A DNA stretch of 64,000 nucleotides from Flavisolibacter tropicus (GCF_001644645.1 NZ_CP011390.1:5845501-5909500), one strand, 5' to 3'; shown: positions 8,838-18,504, numbered from the stretch's first letter. A program made the numbers and translations. Notes: a model not told the origin generated them from the letters alone.

Positions 8838-11342
8838 ATGCGATCATTGAAAAAGTCAACTAATATGCAATCAAAACGTATTGTTCTCTCCTTGTTTGTG
8901 GGTTTGCTGGTAGGTACAGCAGTGGCACAGGATACGGCTTCAGTAAAGAAGCCGGAAGCAGCGAAAGTAAAATCTTATGGGGAAGTGATCACTTCGAAAG
9001 CGGTAAGCACCCAAGGTTTGTTTACTGTACATAAGGTGGATGAAAAATATTATTTTGAAATTCCGGATGATTTATTGTCACGGGAGTTTTTATTTACCAC
9101 ACGTTTATCTAAGGTTGCTACTGGTAGCCCATTGTTTGGTGGAGAGCTTATGAACGGGATGATTGTATCATTTGAAAAAGCGCCAGGTGATAAATTATTT
9201 GTGCGTGCGGTAACCAGCGTAGCCGTATGTGATACATCAGATGCACTTTATCGTGCTGTAAAAAATGCAACGGTTGATCCTATTATTATGGTGCTCGATA
9301 TAAAAGCACGAGGAAAAGACAATAAATCATCCGTTATTGATTTTACTGACTTCTATCTTAAAGAAAACCTGATTTCGGGCTTCAGTGCTGAAGCTAAAAA
9401 AATAATCAGAACAGGAGCGCCTGCGGCTGATAGATCATTTATCCTGTCAATGGATGCCTATCCGCAAAACATTGAGATTAAAACAATGAAAACTTACGGC
9501 CTCAGTGGTGGAGCTCCAAAAGAGGGTGAAGCTACTCCAGCTGTTTCATCTTTTGTCGGGGTTACATTTGAAATTAGCAACTCGGTATCGATCTTACCTA
9601 AAACTCCAATGGCGGCCCAGGTATATGATCCTCGCGTAGGCTTCTTCTCCGATAGTTATCAAGTGTTCTCTGATGCGCAACAGCGTGTAGAAGAAAAACG
9701 TTTTATTATACGTAACAGACTTGAGGTTAAACCAGAAGACCTGCAACGATACAAAGCTGGTGAACTTGTGGAGCCTAAAGAGCCTTTGGTATATTATGTT
9801 GATCCGGCAACGCCTAAGCAATGGCGTAAATATATTATTGCAGGAATTAATGATTGGAATGAAGCCTTTAAAGCGGCTGGCTTTAAAAATGCAATCATTG
9901 GAAAAGAATGGCCAGAGAATGATCCTTCAATGAGTTTGGAAGATGCACGTTACAGAGTAGTGCGTTATTTTCCTGCTGTAACTCCTTTCTCTTATGGACC
10001 AAAGTTGAATGATCCACGTACCGGCGAAATTTTACAATCCTATATCGGTTGGTCACATAGCCAGATTAAAACCTTGCATGATTGGTACATGGTTCAAGCA
10101 GGTGCCAGTGATCCTGGAGGAAGAACGATGAAATTTGATGAGGAGTTAATGGGTGCATTGATACGTGCTGATATTAGCCGAACGGTAGGTTTTACACTTG
10201 GTTTACGTGAAAACTTGGGTAGCAGCTCAACTATTCCGGTTGAAAAATTAAGAGATAAAAATTGGCTGGCTACTCATCCGTTTAACCACTCCATTATGGA
10301 TTACAACCATTACAACTACGTAGCACAACCTGGTGATCAGGTTTCGCGTACGGGATTGATCCCTCAAATAGGTGAGTACGATAAATGGGCCATTAAATGG
10401 GCTTATACCTATACAGGTGTTACTGATTTTGAAGCGGACAAAAAAATTCGTTTGAAGTGGATCACTGATAACGTAAAGCCAGGTTCAAAATTAATCTTTA
10501 TGGGAGATCAGGGTGGAAATCCAAGTGATCCGATCAATCCAGCTGCACAATGGGAAGATTTGAGTAATGATGGCGTTAAAGCAAGTGAGTATGGCGTTAA
10601 AAATTTAAAAATAGCAATGGCCAACCTGCTTAAATGGACTAAGACCGAAAATGGCACTTATTATACTACATCAGACCTGTATTATACTATATGTGATCAG
10701 TTCTCTTTTCTTATTCGTCAGGCGTATTCACAAATTGGTGGCGTTCGTGAAAACATCGCGAATTCAGGACAAGGCGATGTTTATGCTCCGGTTCCTAAAG
10801 CGACTCAAAAAGCGGCGGTGGCATTTTTAAATAAAGAAGTGTTTAATACGCCTACTTGGTTATATGATCCGAATGTATTGAATAAGTGGGCAAAGCCTGC
10901 CAAAAAAGAAAACTATCAAAAATTCCAGGATAATACCCTAATGTATGTAATTAATGAGGATCGTCTATTAAGAATGCATACCGCAGAAATGCGTTTTGGT
11001 AAAGAGAAGGTTTATACGGTTGATGAATTTATCACTGATTTGAATAAAGGTCTTTTTGCTGAATTGCAAACCCGCCAATCTGTTGATAGTTATAAACGCT
11101 TTGTGCAAAAACAGGCTGTAGGCTATATGCTTAAAATTGCACAATTGGGCGATAAACTTCCTGATGGGAAAACAGATAATTTAACTACCACTGATGTTCC
11201 TGTAGTGATGCGTTCTCACTTAAAAAATATTTTGGTTCAAATTAAGGCAGCTATTCCATCGTACACAGATCCAGTAATGGTTGCACACCTTAAATATATG
11301 TCGCAAAAAATCGACAGTTATTTAAATCCAAAGAACAATTAA
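8838..11342 (+). CDS. DUF5117/DUF5118-type metalloprotease homologue lacking the zinc-binding motif
   Basis: 834 residues; Met10 at 8865 is an alternative start directly before the signal peptide (IVLSLFVGLLVGTAVAQ). The layout matches the 838-residue neighbour at 11377 throughout: N-terminal DUF5118-like segment (about 45-90), DUF5117 (about 95-300), then a metzincin-like domain. Where the neighbour has HEVGHTLGLRH, this protein reads RTVGFTLGLRE (residues 448-458). All three zinc-binding histidines and the catalytic glutamate are therefore replaced, while the intervening residues, the following N-G-SSS stretch and the Met-turn SIMDY (485-489) are kept. The frame is intact, so this looks like a conserved pseudo-enzyme, possibly a partner or binding subunit of the neighbouring protease. 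It is secreted or periplasmic. The gene begins the protease-TlpA group after the repeat spacer. Confidence 0.92.
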   Translation: MRSLKKSTNMQSKRIVLSLFVGLLVGTAVAQDTASVKKPEAAKVKSYGEVITSKAVSTQGLFTVHKVDEKYYFEIPDDLLSREFLFTTRLSKVATGSPLFGGELMNGMIVSFEKAPGDKLFVRAVTSVAVCDTSDALYRAVKNATVDPIIMVLDIKARGKDNKSSVIDFTDFYLKENLISGFSAEAKKIIRTGAPAADRSFILSMDAYPQNIEIKTMKTYGLSGGAPKEGEATPAVSSFVGVTFEISNSVSILPKTPMAAQVYDPRVGFFSDSYQVFSDAQQRVEEKRFIIRNRLEVKPEDLQRYKAGELVEPKEPLVYYVDPATPKQWRKYIIAGINDWNEAFKAAGFKNAIIGKEWPENDPSMSLEDARYRVVRYFPAVTPFSYGPKLNDPRTGEILQSYIGWSHSQIKTLHDWYMVQAGASDPGGRTMKFDEELMGALIRADISRTVGFTLGLRENLGSSSTIPVEKLRDKNWLATHPFNHSIMDYNHYNYVAQPGDQVSRTGLIPQIGEYDKWAIKWAYTYTGVTDFEADKKIRLKWITDNVKPGSKLIFMGDQGGNPSDPINPAAQWEDLSNDGVKASEYGVKNLKIAMANLLKWTKTENGTYYTTSDLYYTICDQFSFLIRQAYSQIGGVRENIANSGQGDVYAPVPKATQKAAVAFLNKEVFNTPTWLYDPNVLNKWAKPAKKENYQKFQDNTLMYVINEDRLLRMHTAEMRFGKEKVYTVDEFITDLNKGLFAELQTRQSVDSYKRFVQKQAVGYMLKIAQLGDKLPDGKTDNLTTTDVPVVMRSHLKNILVQIKAAIPSYTDPVMVAHLKYMSQKIDSYLNPKNN

Positions 11343-11376
11343 TTAGACTTTTATTAGAACGATAATAAAGCCGGTA

Positions 11377-13893
11377 ATGAAATTAAAAATAACGTTTATA
11401 GTGTTTTTGGGGCTGTGCAGTAGTACGCTAATGGCACAATCCAAAAAGGTTCAGCAACCTATGGTTAAAGCTGATACCGTTAAAAAAGCTTCGCCGTTAA
11501 GTAACATCATAACAAAGAATACAGAGAGCAAAATAGGGTTAATCAGTATTCATAAAACGGGTGATAAGTATTATTTCGAAATTCCTGATTCAATATTAAA
11601 ACGAGAGTTATTAGTAACTAACTGGTTGGTAAAAGTGCCGGGTGGTAGTCCAAAGTTTGGTGGTGAGATGATGGGCCAAAAAACGATCTGTTTTGAAAAA
11701 GGATTCAATAATAAGCTGATGTTGCGAGTGGTAGATGTCTTTACCAAGGCCGACTCAAGCAATGCCATTTCAAAAGCCGTTGAAAATTCAAATGTTAACC
11801 CTATTGCAACGCTTTATGATATCAAAGCAAGAGGTGAAAGTGGTAAAAGCTCAATCATTGAGGCGACAGATTTTCTGAAAAATGAAAATTCTTTCACAAT
11901 GATAGGACCTGAGGTTAAAAGCAGGTTGGGACTTAGCTCAATGGCTGCAGATAGAAGCTGGGTGAAAAGTGTAGCTGCGTATCCTATTAATGTGGAATTA
12001 AGAATGGTACGTACCTATGGAGCTTCAGGTGCACCTACGAAAGGCCCGGGCGGTCGTGATATTCCTGCTACAGAAGCGGCCAGAATCGCAGGAGCCGTAA
12101 CACTTGAAGTATCAACTTCTATTTTACTAATGCCGGAAAAGCCAATGATGGGTCGCCATTTCGATATGCGCGTAGGCTATTTTGCTGATAATGCTGGCTA
12201 CATTCCAATCGCTGATGATCAACAAAAAATTGACGGTAAAACGTTTATTGTTCGTTATCGTCTGGAGCCTAAAGCTGAGGATATGGAAAAATACAAAAGA
12301 GGTGAATTGGTTGAGCCAAAAGAGCCAATTGTGTATTACATCGATCCGGCTACACCTAAACAATGGCGACCGTATCTGATTGCAGGTATCAACGACTGGA
12401 ATGTCGCATTTGAAGCTGCCGGTTTCAAAAATGCCATTATTGGTAAAGAATGGCCTGAAAATGATACCACCATGAGCCTGGAAGACAAACGTTATAAAGT
12501 GTTGCGCTATTTGCCTTCAGATGTTGCTAATGCATATGGCCCGAATATCCATGACCCAAGAAGTGGAGAGATTTTAGAAGGTTACATTGGTTGGTTCCAC
12601 AACGTAATGAGCTTGGTGCATGATTGGTATATGATACAGGCAGGTCCAAATGATCCCAGAGCGCGTACAATGAAATTTAGCGATGAGTTAATGGGTGAGT
12701 TGATCCGATTTGTATCCTCGCATGAAGTGGGCCACACCTTAGGTTTACGCCACAACATGGGTAGCAGCAGCTTAACTCCTGTTGAAAAATTAAGAGACAA
12801 AGAATGGGTTGAAAAACACGGTCATTGTAACTCAATTATGGATTATGCCCGTTTCAATTATGTTGCTCAGCCAGAAGACAGCATTGGCTCTGCAGGGATT
12901 ATGCCGCGTATTAATGATTATGACAAATGGGCCATTAAATGGGGATATACCTACATTGGTGCCAAAGATGATGAAGAGGATAAGAAAATTGTATCAAAAT
13001 GGATTGTTGACAGCTTGGCTGCCAACCCTAGATTATGGTTTGGTGGTGAAGGAATGAATCATGATGGGCGTTGTCAAACGGAAGATATGGGTGATAACAG
13101 CATGAAGGCGAGTGAATACGGTATTAAAAATTTGAAATACGTAATAGCTCACCTTCCTGAATGGACTAAGGAGGAAAATGATTTAAATAAAAATCTAACC
13201 CAAATGTACATTCAGGTTGTAACTCAATATAGACGCTACGTGCAACATGTTGTTGGAAACATAGCCAGCACGTACGAAACCATTAAAACGCCTGATCAAC
13301 CTGGTGATTGTTATGCTCCGGCTCCAAGAGAAACACAAAAGGAAGCGGTGGCTTTTTTAAACAAACAGGTTTTTGAAACCCCAAATTGGTTGCTGGATGA
13401 AAACTTGCTAAATAAAATTGGCAGCCCTGCTCGTATCGGCTCTGTTAGTACGGTTCAGGAAAGTACGATAATGCAGTTGACAAGTGATAGGGTGTTCAAT
13501 ACCTTAAACATGGCGGAACAGCGTTTCGGTAAAGGAAAGACCTATTCGATGGTTGAGTATTTGTCGGATTTAAAAGCTGGCATTTTCAGCGAATTAAAAA
13601 CCAATAAACCAATCGAGATTTTCCGTCGTGATGTACAGAAGTTTTATATCCAGGGTCTTTTTAGAGCATTGCAGGAATCTGAAAAAGGAGAGAATATCGT
13701 TGCTCTGTTAATGATGCCGAATGCAGCGGAAGAGCAGCCTGTTACTGTGGGTACTGACGTTGGTCCTATACTGCGTTTGCACTTGGAGAATTTACGAAAA
13801 GAGATATTAGCTGCTGTTCCAACTATAAAAGATAAAGACTCAAAAGAGCATTTGTTGTTTGTAGCTGAGAGAATTAAAAAAGCTTTAAAATAA
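11377..13893 (+). CDS. Zinc-dependent metalloprotease (DUF5117/DUF5118, metzincin-like)
   Basis: 838 residues with signal peptide ITFIVFLGLCSSTLMAQ. Domains in order are a DUF5118-like segment (about 45-95), DUF5117 (about 100-310) and a metzincin-like catalytic domain with HEVGHTLGLRH at residues 449-459 (three zinc histidines and catalytic Glu450) and Met-turn SIMDY at about 486-490. A C-terminal helical region of ~250 residues follows. It is expected to hydrolyse peptides or proteins outside the cytoplasm; substrate unknown. It lies 34 bases after its inactive-looking paralogue, so the two are probably translated from one message. Genes of this family are commonly seen beside SusC/SusD/DUF4843/PKD-like clusters, as here. 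Confidence 0.94.
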   Translation: MKLKITFIVFLGLCSSTLMAQSKKVQQPMVKADTVKKASPLSNIITKNTESKIGLISIHKTGDKYYFEIPDSILKRELLVTNWLVKVPGGSPKFGGEMMGQKTICFEKGFNNKLMLRVVDVFTKADSSNAISKAVENSNVNPIATLYDIKARGESGKSSIIEATDFLKNENSFTMIGPEVKSRLGLSSMAADRSWVKSVAAYPINVELRMVRTYGASGAPTKGPGGRDIPATEAARIAGAVTLEVSTSILLMPEKPMMGRHFDMRVGYFADNAGYIPIADDQQKIDGKTFIVRYRLEPKAEDMEKYKRGELVEPKEPIVYYIDPATPKQWRPYLIAGINDWNVAFEAAGFKNAIIGKEWPENDTTMSLEDKRYKVLRYLPSDVANAYGPNIHDPRSGEILEGYIGWFHNVMSLVHDWYMIQAGPNDPRARTMKFSDELMGELIRFVSSHEVGHTLGLRHNMGSSSLTPVEKLRDKEWVEKHGHCNSIMDYARFNYVAQPEDSIGSAGIMPRINDYDKWAIKWGYTYIGAKDDEEDKKIVSKWIVDSLAANPRLWFGGEGMNHDGRCQTEDMGDNSMKASEYGIKNLKYVIAHLPEWTKEENDLNKNLTQMYIQVVTQYRRYVQHVVGNIASTYETIKTPDQPGDCYAPAPRETQKEAVAFLNKQVFETPNWLLDENLLNKIGSPARIGSVSTVQESTIMQLTSDRVFNTLNMAEQRFGKGKTYSMVEYLSDLKAGIFSELKTNKPIEIFRRDVQKFYIQGLFRALQESEKGENIVALLMMPNAAEEQPVTVGTDVGPILRLHLENLRKEILAAVPTIKDKDSKEHLLFVAERIKKALK

Positions 13894-13917
13894 TCCTCCA
13901 ATAAACCTTAATTAATG

Positions 13918-13935
13918 CCCGGCCGTAAGGCCGGG
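13918..13935 (+). terminator. GC-rich hairpin after the metalloprotease pair
   Basis: Perfect seven-base stem CCCGGCC / GGCCGGG with a GTAA tetraloop, 24 bases after the stop codon. It is followed by ATAAATTAAAT rather than a T run, so it may be an inefficient terminator, an attenuator or an mRNA-end stabiliser between the protease and TlpA genes. Confidence 0.5.
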
Positions 13936-13966
13936 ATAAATTAAATCTAGGAGAAGAAATAGTAAG

Positions 13967-14077
13967 ATGAAATTGTTGCTGCCATTCCAATGGTTTCAGA
14001 TAAGAAAACAAGAGACCATTGGAACTACGTGGTGTAGCAGATCAAATCAGGACTGGAAAAACGTTTCTAAAAATTGA
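13967..14077 (+). CDS. Possible 36-residue small ORF before the TlpA pair
   Basis: Runs from ATG at 13967 to TGA at 14075-14077 and contains MKLLLPFQWFQIRKQ near its start. A purine-rich GGAGAAG lies at 13950-13956, 10 bases before the ATG. Its stop overlaps the proposed TTG start of the next gene in a TTGA arrangement typical of translational coupling. A near-perfect 13-base inverted repeat (13985-13997 with 14012-14024) lies inside it. It could be a short leader peptide or just chance; no homologue is recognised. Confidence 0.3.
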   Translation: MKLLLPFQWFQIRKQETIGTTWCSRSNQDWKNVSKN

Positions 14078-15507
14078 AAAGGATGTTTAAATTCAAAAGC
14101 ATAACGGCCATAGTGTTGACTACACTAGTCAGCCTAGCGGGAAATGCGGCACCTAAAAACACGACCCTTACCTGTAAGGTTTATAATCATGCCGGAAGCG
14201 CTGTTTCTCTATATAAAGTGGAAAACGGCGAAGCAAAGCGCCTGGAGTTTAGACGTCCCGGTAACATGGATACCTGTCGGTTTTCAATCGACATGGAAAA
14301 AGAAGGTATTTACTTGATTCGTAAAGGGGCCTCCAAGCAATCAGCTTTTAACTATGTTATTTACCTGAAACCGGGAGATAATAAAACCGTAACTATTTAT
14401 AATAGTTTTGTGGCAGTTGATTTCGACAGTTGCAAAGTGATCAGCCCCAATAGTGAAACTGTGTCTTTGCAAAAATGGACTGACTTGTTTAACAACTACT
14501 GTAAGCAAGGGCTCTTCAGAAACAAACGCGACCAATATGTTGCAGATTATAGCATCTTGGTAAAGCAGGCAGAGGAGTTAAAAAGAAAGGCGGTATCCAA
14601 AAATCAGTACTTTAATTATTTATTTGCTTCTAAAGTAAATGCAGAACTCCTATATGCTAAAGCCGCGGCTTTTTTCAATTACGGAGAACGCATGAATGGT
14701 GATGTTGACACCAACTCACTAAATAAGACTTTTTACCAGGCCTTAGGTAAACAAAAGTTCACAAATGCCTGTGTATTGCAGTCAGAGCATGGTTTACAAT
14801 TGGTGAAATACTGGTTAGGTTATAAACTGTTTTTGAAACTAGGGCAACAGGAAAAAATGTTAGCCGCTTCTTTTATTGAAAAGGCGAATGCTATTAGTAA
14901 TGATTCCATAAGAAGGGCTTTTATTCTTGACCATATGGAAGGAGTTACCAATTACGAGCAGTTTAAAGCCGATATACAGCCCTTTAAAAAGCTTTTTAAT
15001 ACGGCAGAGACGAAATTAGTTTATCAGCATAAAGAAGATGAACTAACGGTATATGCCAAGGGGGCGCCTGCCTATAACTTTTCGTTAACTGATACAAAAG
15101 ACAAAACCGTTTCTCTATCAGATTTTAAAGGAAAGGTAGTGGTATTAGATATATGGGCTATGTGGTGTGCACCATGCCTGCAGGAAAAGCCTTTCTTCCA
15201 AAAGATAGAAGAAGAATATAAGGACAGGGGTGATATCGTTTTTATTGGCGTATCGCATGATGGAGTAGCAAGAAAAGAAAATTGGAAACAATTTGTTGCC
15301 AGGAAAGGATGGGAGGGGATAGAGTTGATTGCTAATTATAACGAGTCAATTGGCAAGTATTATAAAGTTGAAGGAATACCTCGCTTAATGATATTTGACA
15401 AAGAGGGCAAAATTGTAACCGTAGATGCTCCCCGTCCTTCCAGTCCGGAGTTTAAAAAATTAATTGATCAAACACTGAAAACTTCTGATCGTGTTACCAA
15501 TCCTTAA
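14074..15507 (+). CDS. TlpA-like thiol-disulfide oxidoreductase, first of a pair
   Basis: 477 residues counting from TTG at 14074; an in-frame ATG at 14083 is equally possible and removes only MKR. Signal peptide (ITAIVLTTLVSLAGNAA), then a ~330-residue N-terminal region that begins with a beta domain and continues as a helical linker. The C-terminal thioredoxin fold (about 335-470) carries WAMWCAPC, with redox cysteines 365 and 368, and a cis-Pro loop GIPRLM. Proteins of this class reduce or exchange disulfides in the periplasm. It overlaps the following paralogue by 17 bases, so the two are co-translated. Its place after two secreted metalloproteases suggests a role in handling disulfide-bonded peptides; this is inference. 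Confidence 0.9.
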   Translation: MKRMFKFKSITAIVLTTLVSLAGNAAPKNTTLTCKVYNHAGSAVSLYKVENGEAKRLEFRRPGNMDTCRFSIDMEKEGIYLIRKGASKQSAFNYVIYLKPGDNKTVTIYNSFVAVDFDSCKVISPNSETVSLQKWTDLFNNYCKQGLFRNKRDQYVADYSILVKQAEELKRKAVSKNQYFNYLFASKVNAELLYAKAAAFFNYGERMNGDVDTNSLNKTFYQALGKQKFTNACVLQSEHGLQLVKYWLGYKLFLKLGQQEKMLAASFIEKANAISNDSIRRAFILDHMEGVTNYEQFKADIQPFKKLFNTAETKLVYQHKEDELTVYAKGAPAYNFSLTDTKDKTVSLSDFKGKVVVLDIWAMWCAPCLQEKPFFQKIEEEYKDRGDIVFIGVSHDGVARKENWKQFVARKGWEGIELIANYNESIGKYYKVEGIPRLMIFDKEGKIVTVDAPRPSSPEFKKLIDQTLKTSDRVTNP

Positions 15508-17269
15508 AAAATTTTTATCCTTTATCATTTGTTTGGCTATTGTTACTGCTGCTAATGCGCAAGACAATATCCACTTTTTAACTGGAACGATTACTGAAAA
15601 GGTAAATGCTGAGCTTCATGTTTTTAAGATCGTAGATAACAAGCTGCAACGGTTGGCGCAATATCCTATTACGCCAGATAATAAGAGTTTTGTATTTGCT
15701 ATACCAAAAAATGCAGACGCTGCTTACCGGTTTCAATTGAATCTGCTAAAGCCGAATGGCAGGCATATGAAGGTTGAAAAGATCTTTGTTCTTCCATTGT
15801 CGCTTAATGCCAATCAAAACTACCTATTAAACATTACGCCGTCTAAAATTGATACGGCTAAAAAAGTGGGATGGGTATTAAAACAGGATTTCACAAAACC
15901 GACTACTGCTTTAATAAGCGGGAGAATAGTGAACCTGAAAATGAATACGACGCTTTCTCTACAAAAAGTAGTGAATGGTGAGTTAGAAGAGATTGGCAGT
16001 TTTGCTACAACGGGTGATAATCATTTTGAAATTGGCTGCCAGGTGAAACAAGAAGGGTTTTATTATCTTTCTACACTTCGTTCTCGTACCAGGATTTATA
16101 TAAAGCCCGCCGATAAACTGGAAGTAACTATTGATAATAAAACGGGTGAGCTGTCTTACGCTAACGGATCACCAGAAATGCAGCAGCTATATAAATGGCA
16201 ACAACTGATTTTACCAATCACTAACTATGGCTATAATATTTCCATGCCACCTTCAGACTCTATTGATCTGAATGCCTATATCAATACTAATGAAAAGTTG
16301 CAGCCGGCTTTGAATGCTTTTTCTAAGAACTTAGATCAAACAAATCCTCGTTTCTTAAAAGCATTTAATTATGCTATGCAAGTAGACAGGGAGTTGGCTC
16401 CCATGAACTTGTTATATTATTTATCTGTTCCAAAAGTAAAAGGGTTTAGGCCAAGGCCAAAAGAGTTTAATGAGGTGCCACCTTTTTATACGCAATTGAT
16501 TCAGCCGGGCAAATTCGGAAATGCCTCTATTTTAGTGCTTGGAGAGGCAAGGCAATTCATGAATTTATATGCTAAACTCAACCTTGCGCTATTGTCTAAA
16601 GAGGAGAGAGGAAAGCTATCGCAAAGCGAAAAGCTTAGATTGATGATGAATAGCATATCCAATGATACGCTGAAATCAGTTTTATTTACTGATCTAATGG
16701 GGCAAATAGAAGTAAATAATCTTAGTGAGTTTAGGGAAACTTTTGAGCCGTTTAAGAAGTACGCAAAAACGGGAGAGGCTAAAGCTACTTATCAAAGTAT
16801 CTATAACTTATTCAGTGACGATACGGCCTTCATTGGTAAATCGTCTTACAACTTTACGCTTCCCGATACCAGTGGACGGATGGTGAATATGAAGGATTTT
16901 AAAGGTAAAGTGGTGTTTATTGATGTATGGGCAACCTGGTGCGGCCCCTGTAAGGAACAGTTCCCTTTCTACAAAGAGATCGAAGAAGAATATAAAGACA
17001 ATAAGAATATTGTTTTTGTGGGTATTTCTATTGACCGTGAAAAAGATCGTGAAAAATGGCTCAATATGATTAAAAAAGAAAGCCTGGGTGGTTTACAACT
17101 ACTGGATGATACAGGGAAAGCATTTGCCAGACCTTATCAAATTAACGCTATACCACGGTTCCTGTTGATAGATAAACAAGGCAAGTGGATTGAAATACGT
17201 TGTCCTAGACCTGAGTCAAAAGAAAACCTGAAAAGATACCTGGATAAAGCATTAAGTGAAAAACCATAA
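15491..17269 (+). CDS. TlpA-like thiol-disulfide oxidoreductase, second of a pair
   Basis: 592 residues from a GTG start at 15491, inside the end of the previous gene. The start is supported by an immediately following signal peptide (FLSFIICLAIVTAANAQ). A long N-terminal region of ~440 residues contains two related beta segments (FLTGTITEKVNAELHVFKI and ISGRIVNLKMNTTLSLQKV), suggesting an internal duplication of the beta domain that occurs once in the neighbour. The C-terminal thioredoxin domain (about 450-590) has WATWCGPC with cysteines 484 and 487 and cis-Pro loop AIPRFL. Likely periplasmic or outer-membrane-facing thiol-disulfide exchange. The strong terminator at 17364 closes the operon. 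Confidence 0.9.
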   Translation: MLPILKKFLSFIICLAIVTAANAQDNIHFLTGTITEKVNAELHVFKIVDNKLQRLAQYPITPDNKSFVFAIPKNADAAYRFQLNLLKPNGRHMKVEKIFVLPLSLNANQNYLLNITPSKIDTAKKVGWVLKQDFTKPTTALISGRIVNLKMNTTLSLQKVVNGELEEIGSFATTGDNHFEIGCQVKQEGFYYLSTLRSRTRIYIKPADKLEVTIDNKTGELSYANGSPEMQQLYKWQQLILPITNYGYNISMPPSDSIDLNAYINTNEKLQPALNAFSKNLDQTNPRFLKAFNYAMQVDRELAPMNLLYYLSVPKVKGFRPRPKEFNEVPPFYTQLIQPGKFGNASILVLGEARQFMNLYAKLNLALLSKEERGKLSQSEKLRLMMNSISNDTLKSVLFTDLMGQIEVNNLSEFRETFEPFKKYAKTGEAKATYQSIYNLFSDDTAFIGKSSYNFTLPDTSGRMVNMKDFKGKVVFIDVWATWCGPCKEQFPFYKEIEEEYKDNKNIVFVGISIDREKDREKWLNMIKKESLGGLQLLDDTGKAFARPYQINAIPRFLLIDKQGKWIEIRCPRPESKENLKRYLDKALSEKP

Positions 17270-17363
17270 GCTAATATGCCCGAGAAGATATACAGTAAAG
17301 TTTTAAGCAGCGTGTTGTGTAATAGGTAGTGCTAGCATCTTTTTATTTAACTTGATCCATGTG

Positions 17364-17393
17364 AACGGGCCCTTTTAATGGGCCCGTTTTTTA
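17364..17393 (+). terminator. Strong Rho-independent terminator after the TlpA pair
   Basis: Nine-base stem AACGGGCCC / GGGCCCGTT with a seven-base loop, followed by a T run, 95 bases after the TlpA stop codon. Confidence 0.92.
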
Positions 17394-17436
17394 TGAAACA
17401 TATCTGCACAATTGTACTATCTATCATCATTCTCAT

Positions 17437-17553
17437 AGCTCACAACTCACCACTTATCCCTGCATTTCCCTTCTTTAAACTGTCATCTGCCAACTGCCAA
17501 CTCCTCTTATGGCTGTTTTGCTTGCAGCTTGTGGCTTATAGCTTGCAGCTTCT
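17437..17553 (+). repeat. Second heptamer-repeat zone
   Basis: Three short in-phase groups: AGCTCAC, AACTCAC, CACTTAT at 17437-17457; CTGCCAA twice then CTCCTCT at 17487-17507; AGCTTGT, GGCTTAT, AGCTTGC, AGCTTCT at 17526-17553. Units and period match the tract at 8571-8709. Confidence 0.75.
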
Positions 17554-17763
17554 CACGTTTCACCTTTTCAAAAAAAGTTCTGAAAAGAATGTGACGTTTT
17601 CAATCGAGCGGGTTCTTACTAATGCCATAGGTAAATCCTGTAAAAATTTGGTCATTTAAATTGATGCATTGGTCAATTGCTTTGTGAGGTTTGTCCCATC
17701 GTTAAATTCTGAGACCAGTGTTAGTCTAATTTAAGTTCTATGCATCCAATGGGATAACAACAG

Positions 17764-18399
17764 GTGCGCCTATCCAAATCTTTAGAAACAAAGTCGGTGT
17801 TAACAACGGAAAAAATAAATGATGATAAAAAGCTACTTGAAAGCATTGCCGAAGGTGATGAACAAGCGTTTCTGATGCTTTTTAAAAGATTTGCGCCCCT
17901 GATACGGCCCTTTGCCCGTCACATTACCCATTGTGAGAAAGGGGCCGAAGATATTTTACAAGAGACCTTTATGCGGGTTTGGCTGTACCGGGATAAACTA
18001 CCTGAAATTCATAATCTTAAAAGCTGGATTTTTACAGTAGCGGCGCATGAATGTATGCGGTACATGCGCCAAAAATTAACGTACGAGAAAAAAGTCAAAG
18101 AGTCGGAAACGCACTCCTTAAAATCGGAGAACACTTCTCCTTTAGATTTTGTCCAACTAAACGAAATTAACGGGGTTGTAAAAAAGGTTGTAAATGCAAT
18201 GCCGCCACAACGAAAGTTGATTTTTCAGATGAGTCGGGATCAAGGTCTTAAGCCATCAGCCATTGCAAACCATTTAGAACTGTCAGTAGGTACAGTAAAA
18301 AATGTTTTGTCCTTAGCACTTAAAGAAATACGTGAACATCTGGTACGTTCCGGTATTCCATTAAGTATCCTTCTTTACCACTTCTATTATTTTTTTTGA
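17764..18399 (+). CDS. ECF-type RNA polymerase sigma-70 factor (FecI-like)
   Basis: 211 residues from a GTG at 17764. Region 2 is seen at about residues 25-100 (DEQAFLMLFKRFAPLIRPFARH, then GAEDILQETFMRVW and LKSWIFTVAAHECMRYMRQ); region 4 with its helix-turn-helix lies at about 140-195 (PPQRKLIFQMSRDQGLKPSAIA, LSVGTVKN). It directs RNA polymerase to a small set of promoters, normally those of the linked SusC operon. It is followed by the FecR anti-sigma gene 105 bases downstream and by a SusC with an STN domain, the complete three-part surface-signalling set. The C-terminus ends in an unusual hydrophobic stretch (SILLYHFYYFF). Confidence 0.95.
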   Translation: MRLSKSLETKSVLTTEKINDDKKLLESIAEGDEQAFLMLFKRFAPLIRPFARHITHCEKGAEDILQETFMRVWLYRDKLPEIHNLKSWIFTVAAHECMRYMRQKLTYEKKVKESETHSLKSENTSPLDFVQLNEINGVVKKVVNAMPPQRKLIFQMSRDQGLKPSAIANHLELSVGTVKNVLSLALKEIREHLVRSGIPLSILLYHFYYFF

Positions 18400-18504
18400 A
18401 AATCTTATTTCAGGATGTGACGTTTTTCTTTTAGCCGGTTCTTATCAATAAGTATGGGCTGTACAAATAAGCATAGTCGCTTTTTAAAGCCCAGACGCTA
18501 AAGA

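Larger units (their letters stand above)
17270..17763. other. 494-base spacer between the two importer clusters
   Basis: Holds the terminator at 17364 and a second heptamer-repeat zone at 17437-17553. A 93-codon plus-strand frame (17378-17659) starts inside the terminator and reads through the repeats; it is not believed to be a gene. The promoter of the sigma-factor gene should lie in the last ~150 bases, but no clear -33/-7 pair was seen. Confidence 0.65.

Noticed and set aside
17378..17659. 93-codon plus-strand ORF
   Set aside because: The start codon is in the tail of a strong terminator and the frame runs through heptamer repeats.
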